Source of the DNA: Ichthyophthirius multifiliis
Lineage: Eukaryota > Ciliophora > Oligohymenophorea > Hymenostomatida
Direction of reading: 5' to 3'
DNA: 33,649 nt
Assembly: GCF_000220395.1 (NCBI RefSeq)
Contig: NW_004087404.1
Span: 8,619-42,267, forward strand
Numbering within the stretch: position 1 is the first letter of the stretch; each line of letters starts with the position of its first letter. Below, piece after piece: positions 31,115 to 33,649 of the stretch. Made by a program: the position numbers and the translations under genes. The notes below the pieces were generated by a model that was not told the DNA's origin, made no database searches, and worked only from the letters and a program-made list of their open reading frames with translations.

Positions 31115-32420
31115 TCATTATAATATATGTTTATTAAAATCACTTAAATATGAATTAGTTACATCTAAATTTTTATTTTCTATTAATTTTTCCTTAGCTT
31201 TTAACAATTTGTTAATTAAAAATTTAATTTCTTTTTTAACAATGAAGCTATTTTCTTAACTTTCTTCATTTAAATGATTAGTATTGATTTGATTTTATAA
31301 ATTAAATTATTTTTCGTTTATATTTAATTTCTTTTTTATTATTTGACTATTTCTATCTGAAAAATTGCTATTATTTTATTTAGTATTACATTAATTAGAA
31401 TGAATAAAAAATTAGTTTTCTAATATATGTTCTCCACATTTTTCACATTAAAAAATAGGTTTATATTAATTTGAATGTTTAATTTCTTATGCATTTATTA
31501 AAAATACTTATGTTTATTAATCATCTTCTATATTTTTTGTTATTTTTTATTAATATTAAGATGCATTTAACGTATCTACTATTTTGACTTACTATTGTAA
31601 AGTAAGATCATGATTATCTTTATATTTATTTTATTAATTAATATTATATTTTAATTGTTAGTTATCTTCTAATACTTATTGATATTATTGAAATAATTTT
31701 TAATATTAAAAATTAATTTTTTAATAATCTATTTTTTTGTTTATTTTATTTATTGTTATATGTAAAAAAATTAATTTACATCTTCATTATTTTATTACAT
31801 AATATTTATTTTTTAATCATATAATTATTTTTGTTCCTATAATTTCTAATTCAAATAATCGTTTTATAAATCATAATTTTAATTAGGACTAGAAGAGTTA
31901 TAAATATTTTCTTAATCAAATTTTATTTATGCATTTTTTTATAATTCTAAACTTTTTATATGATTTTTTAAATATTAAACTTCTAATTATAAATTTTAAA
32001 TAATTTTTTTTATTTATTATTAATATCATTTAAATCATCACAATTTTATATGTAATTTAATTATATTTCTTTCAAAATTAATCCCTTTATTAATATAAAT
32101 TAATATTATTATTTAATAATCAATTAAGTATATTTTTTTATACACTATTTTATTAGTTTGATATATCATCTAAATATTTAATTATAGTTTCATTCATTTT
32201 TGTTAAAGTTTCTTCTCTTTTCTTTTATTCTTATAATTATAATTTTAATAAATCTATATTTTATTCAAGAATTGCTTTCTCTTTATTATATTAATTTTCT
32301 TTTTACTTAAACTTTTTTTATTTTTTTAATAAGCTACATATAAATTTTTTCATTAATATATTTTATAGAAAATTTTACCATTATTTATACTTTCTCATCA
32401 TATTCTTTTAATGGATCCAT
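31115..32420 (-). CDS. Coiled-coil protein with C2HC zinc finger; two frame breaks at A runs
   Basis: Exons 32420-32379, 32311-32144 and 32084-31115 (introns 67 and 59 nt, both phase 0) give about 393 aa. Residues 1-60 (MDPLKEYDEKVQIM, FKQKENQYNKEKAILEQNID) recall the coiled-coil segment that many ciliate GBP-like and orphan proteins share; that link is from memory. A long Gln-rich coiled coil follows. Near residue 290 is FQCEKCGEHILENQFFIHSN followed by QC, a C-x2-C-x11-H-x3-C finger like the zf-C2HC class. The C-terminus is helical (KFLINKLLKAKEKLIENKNL). Within the last exon the frame steps at A8 (about 32005-32012) and A7 (about 31733-31739), each as if one A were missing. The restored reading keeps heptad spacing on both sides. 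Function unknown. Confidence 0.6.
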
Positions 32421-33584
32421 ATTTAAAATATTTTTATTAATTTTTTAAATATATAAAAAATATTAACACATATATAAAGTTGAAGAAATTAATATTTGTT
32501 AATTTAAATAGTATTTTTTTTAACGATTAAAAATAATCGATTAATTAAATACAAAAAAATATTAATTTATATAAATATAAAAATAAAAATAAAAAAAACT
32601 TTTTTAATGTTCAACAAATATTTGTAATTTTATAATTTTTTTATAAATTGAATATAATATAAAATATTATAATTTCAATTAAAAATATTTAATAATAGTT
32701 TAAAAAATATTGATATTTTATTTAAATATATCAAAAAATATATATTTATAATATTATTTTAGGTTAATTAGAAAAAAATATTTTATTTAATATTAAAATA
32801 AATAAATAAATATCTAAAATTTTTTAATAAAAATACCTTTAATGTATAATTACTGAAAAAAAATTTATCTTTATACATTAATGAAATTATTATTATTTAA
32901 TAATAATTATAACAAAAAACTTCAAATATACAAAATATATAAAAAAACTTCATAACAAATAATATAGTATTATTAATTTGAAAAAAAAAAAATCACAATT
33001 AATATAAATTATTAAATATATGTATTTGGACAAAGATCCAATAATATAAATCTTTAAAATAATTTATAAAGTTATAATATTAGTAAAGATATAAGAAAAA
33101 TAAAAAAACATAATAAGAATAATAATATAAATAAAAGAAGTTATTTAGTTAAGAATGGACAAAAATAGACTAAAATAGAATAATTAATGTCCCTGTTCAG
33201 GTTGAAAATAATGAAGTGTAAATATAATAAACATAGTGGATTTAATTCTTAAAATGATAAAATCTAGGATAAATTTATTACTTAAATATAACTACAAATT
33301 TAAATTAAATACTAAACAAAAAAAAGATTTAATATTATGCGAAATTTTGAGATTTAACTATTTTGTTTAGCAAAGAATTAGAGTTTAAAGTATGAAAAGT
33401 ATAAAATGATTATAAAAATTAAAATATATATTTATTATTAAATATTCACTATTAATATTTTAATAAAAGTTGAAAATACAATAAAAATGAAGTGATAGAA
33501 AAGATATATATTAGATTAGTATAAACACAAAAAAATATATAAAATATGATAATAAATGATAATATATGTATATATAAATATAAT

Positions 33585-33621
<37 letters not shown>

Positions 33622-33649
33622 ATTATATATAATATATATATATATATAA
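32421..33649. other. Right-end AT-rich region without a convincing gene
   Basis: About 1.2 kb. A plus-strand open frame from about 33160 to 33490 contains a slightly less AT-rich patch (33160-33260), but the translation has no family resemblance and open frames of this size are expected when TGA is the only stop. The last 60 bases are AT repeat. Confidence 0.5.
33588..33649. repeat. (AT)n microsatellite at the right edge
   Basis: TA dinucleotide repeat with a few TAATTA interruptions running to the end of the window. No telomeric G-rich repeat is present. Confidence 0.85.

Noticed and set aside
33160-33490. Possible gene in the right-end AT region
   Set aside because: With TGA as the only stop, open frames of about 110 codons arise by chance in such AT-rich DNA, and the translation shows no domain or biased amino-acid pattern.

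Overview
This window is ciliate macronuclear-type DNA. Every recognisable gene reads TAA and TAG as glutamine and ends only at TGA. Coding stretches are AT-rich, and spacers and introns are almost pure A+T. The introns are short (29-232 nt) and GT...AG. The extreme AT content and intron sizes suggest an oligohymenophorean such as Ichthyophthirius or a Tetrahymena relative, but nothing here fixes the species. A standard-code ORF search shatters these genes, so coordinates below come from reading with the ciliate code and phasing the introns by hand.

Layout, left to right: N-terminus of a mitochondrial Bax-inhibitor/GHITM-like membrane protein (minus, runs off the left edge); Acl4-like TPR protein (minus); CENP-C-like kinetochore protein (plus); Sly1 SM protein (minus); CNBD K+ channel 1 (plus); Asn/Gln-rich orphan (plus); SmD3 (minus); 79-aa orphan (minus); centrin (plus); WBP4/FBP21-like splicing factor (minus); aspartyl aminopeptidase (plus); CNBD K+ channel 2 (plus); cathepsin Z-like protease with two complete catalytic domains (minus); mitochondrial ribosomal protein uL29m/MRPL47 (plus); coiled-coil orphan (minus); PCNA (minus); coiled-coil C2HC-finger protein (minus). 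Past about 32.4 kb I find no convincing gene.

The genes are unrelated housekeeping and signalling genes on both strands with no operon logic. They cover splicing (SmD3, WBP4-like), chromosome biology (CENP-C-like, PCNA, centrin), mitochondria (uL29m, GHITM-like), secretion and proteolysis (Sly1, cathepsin, aminopeptidase), and ion flux (two K+ channels).

Most notable: a CENP-C homologue carrying both its signature motif and a cupin; a double-headed cathepsin Z; a channel with a zinc knuckle behind its CNBD; and at least six places in four genes where frame is lost at a poly(A) run on the coding strand, always as if one (once perhaps two) A were missing. That pattern looks like homopolymer undercalling, though poly(A) slippage should be tested.
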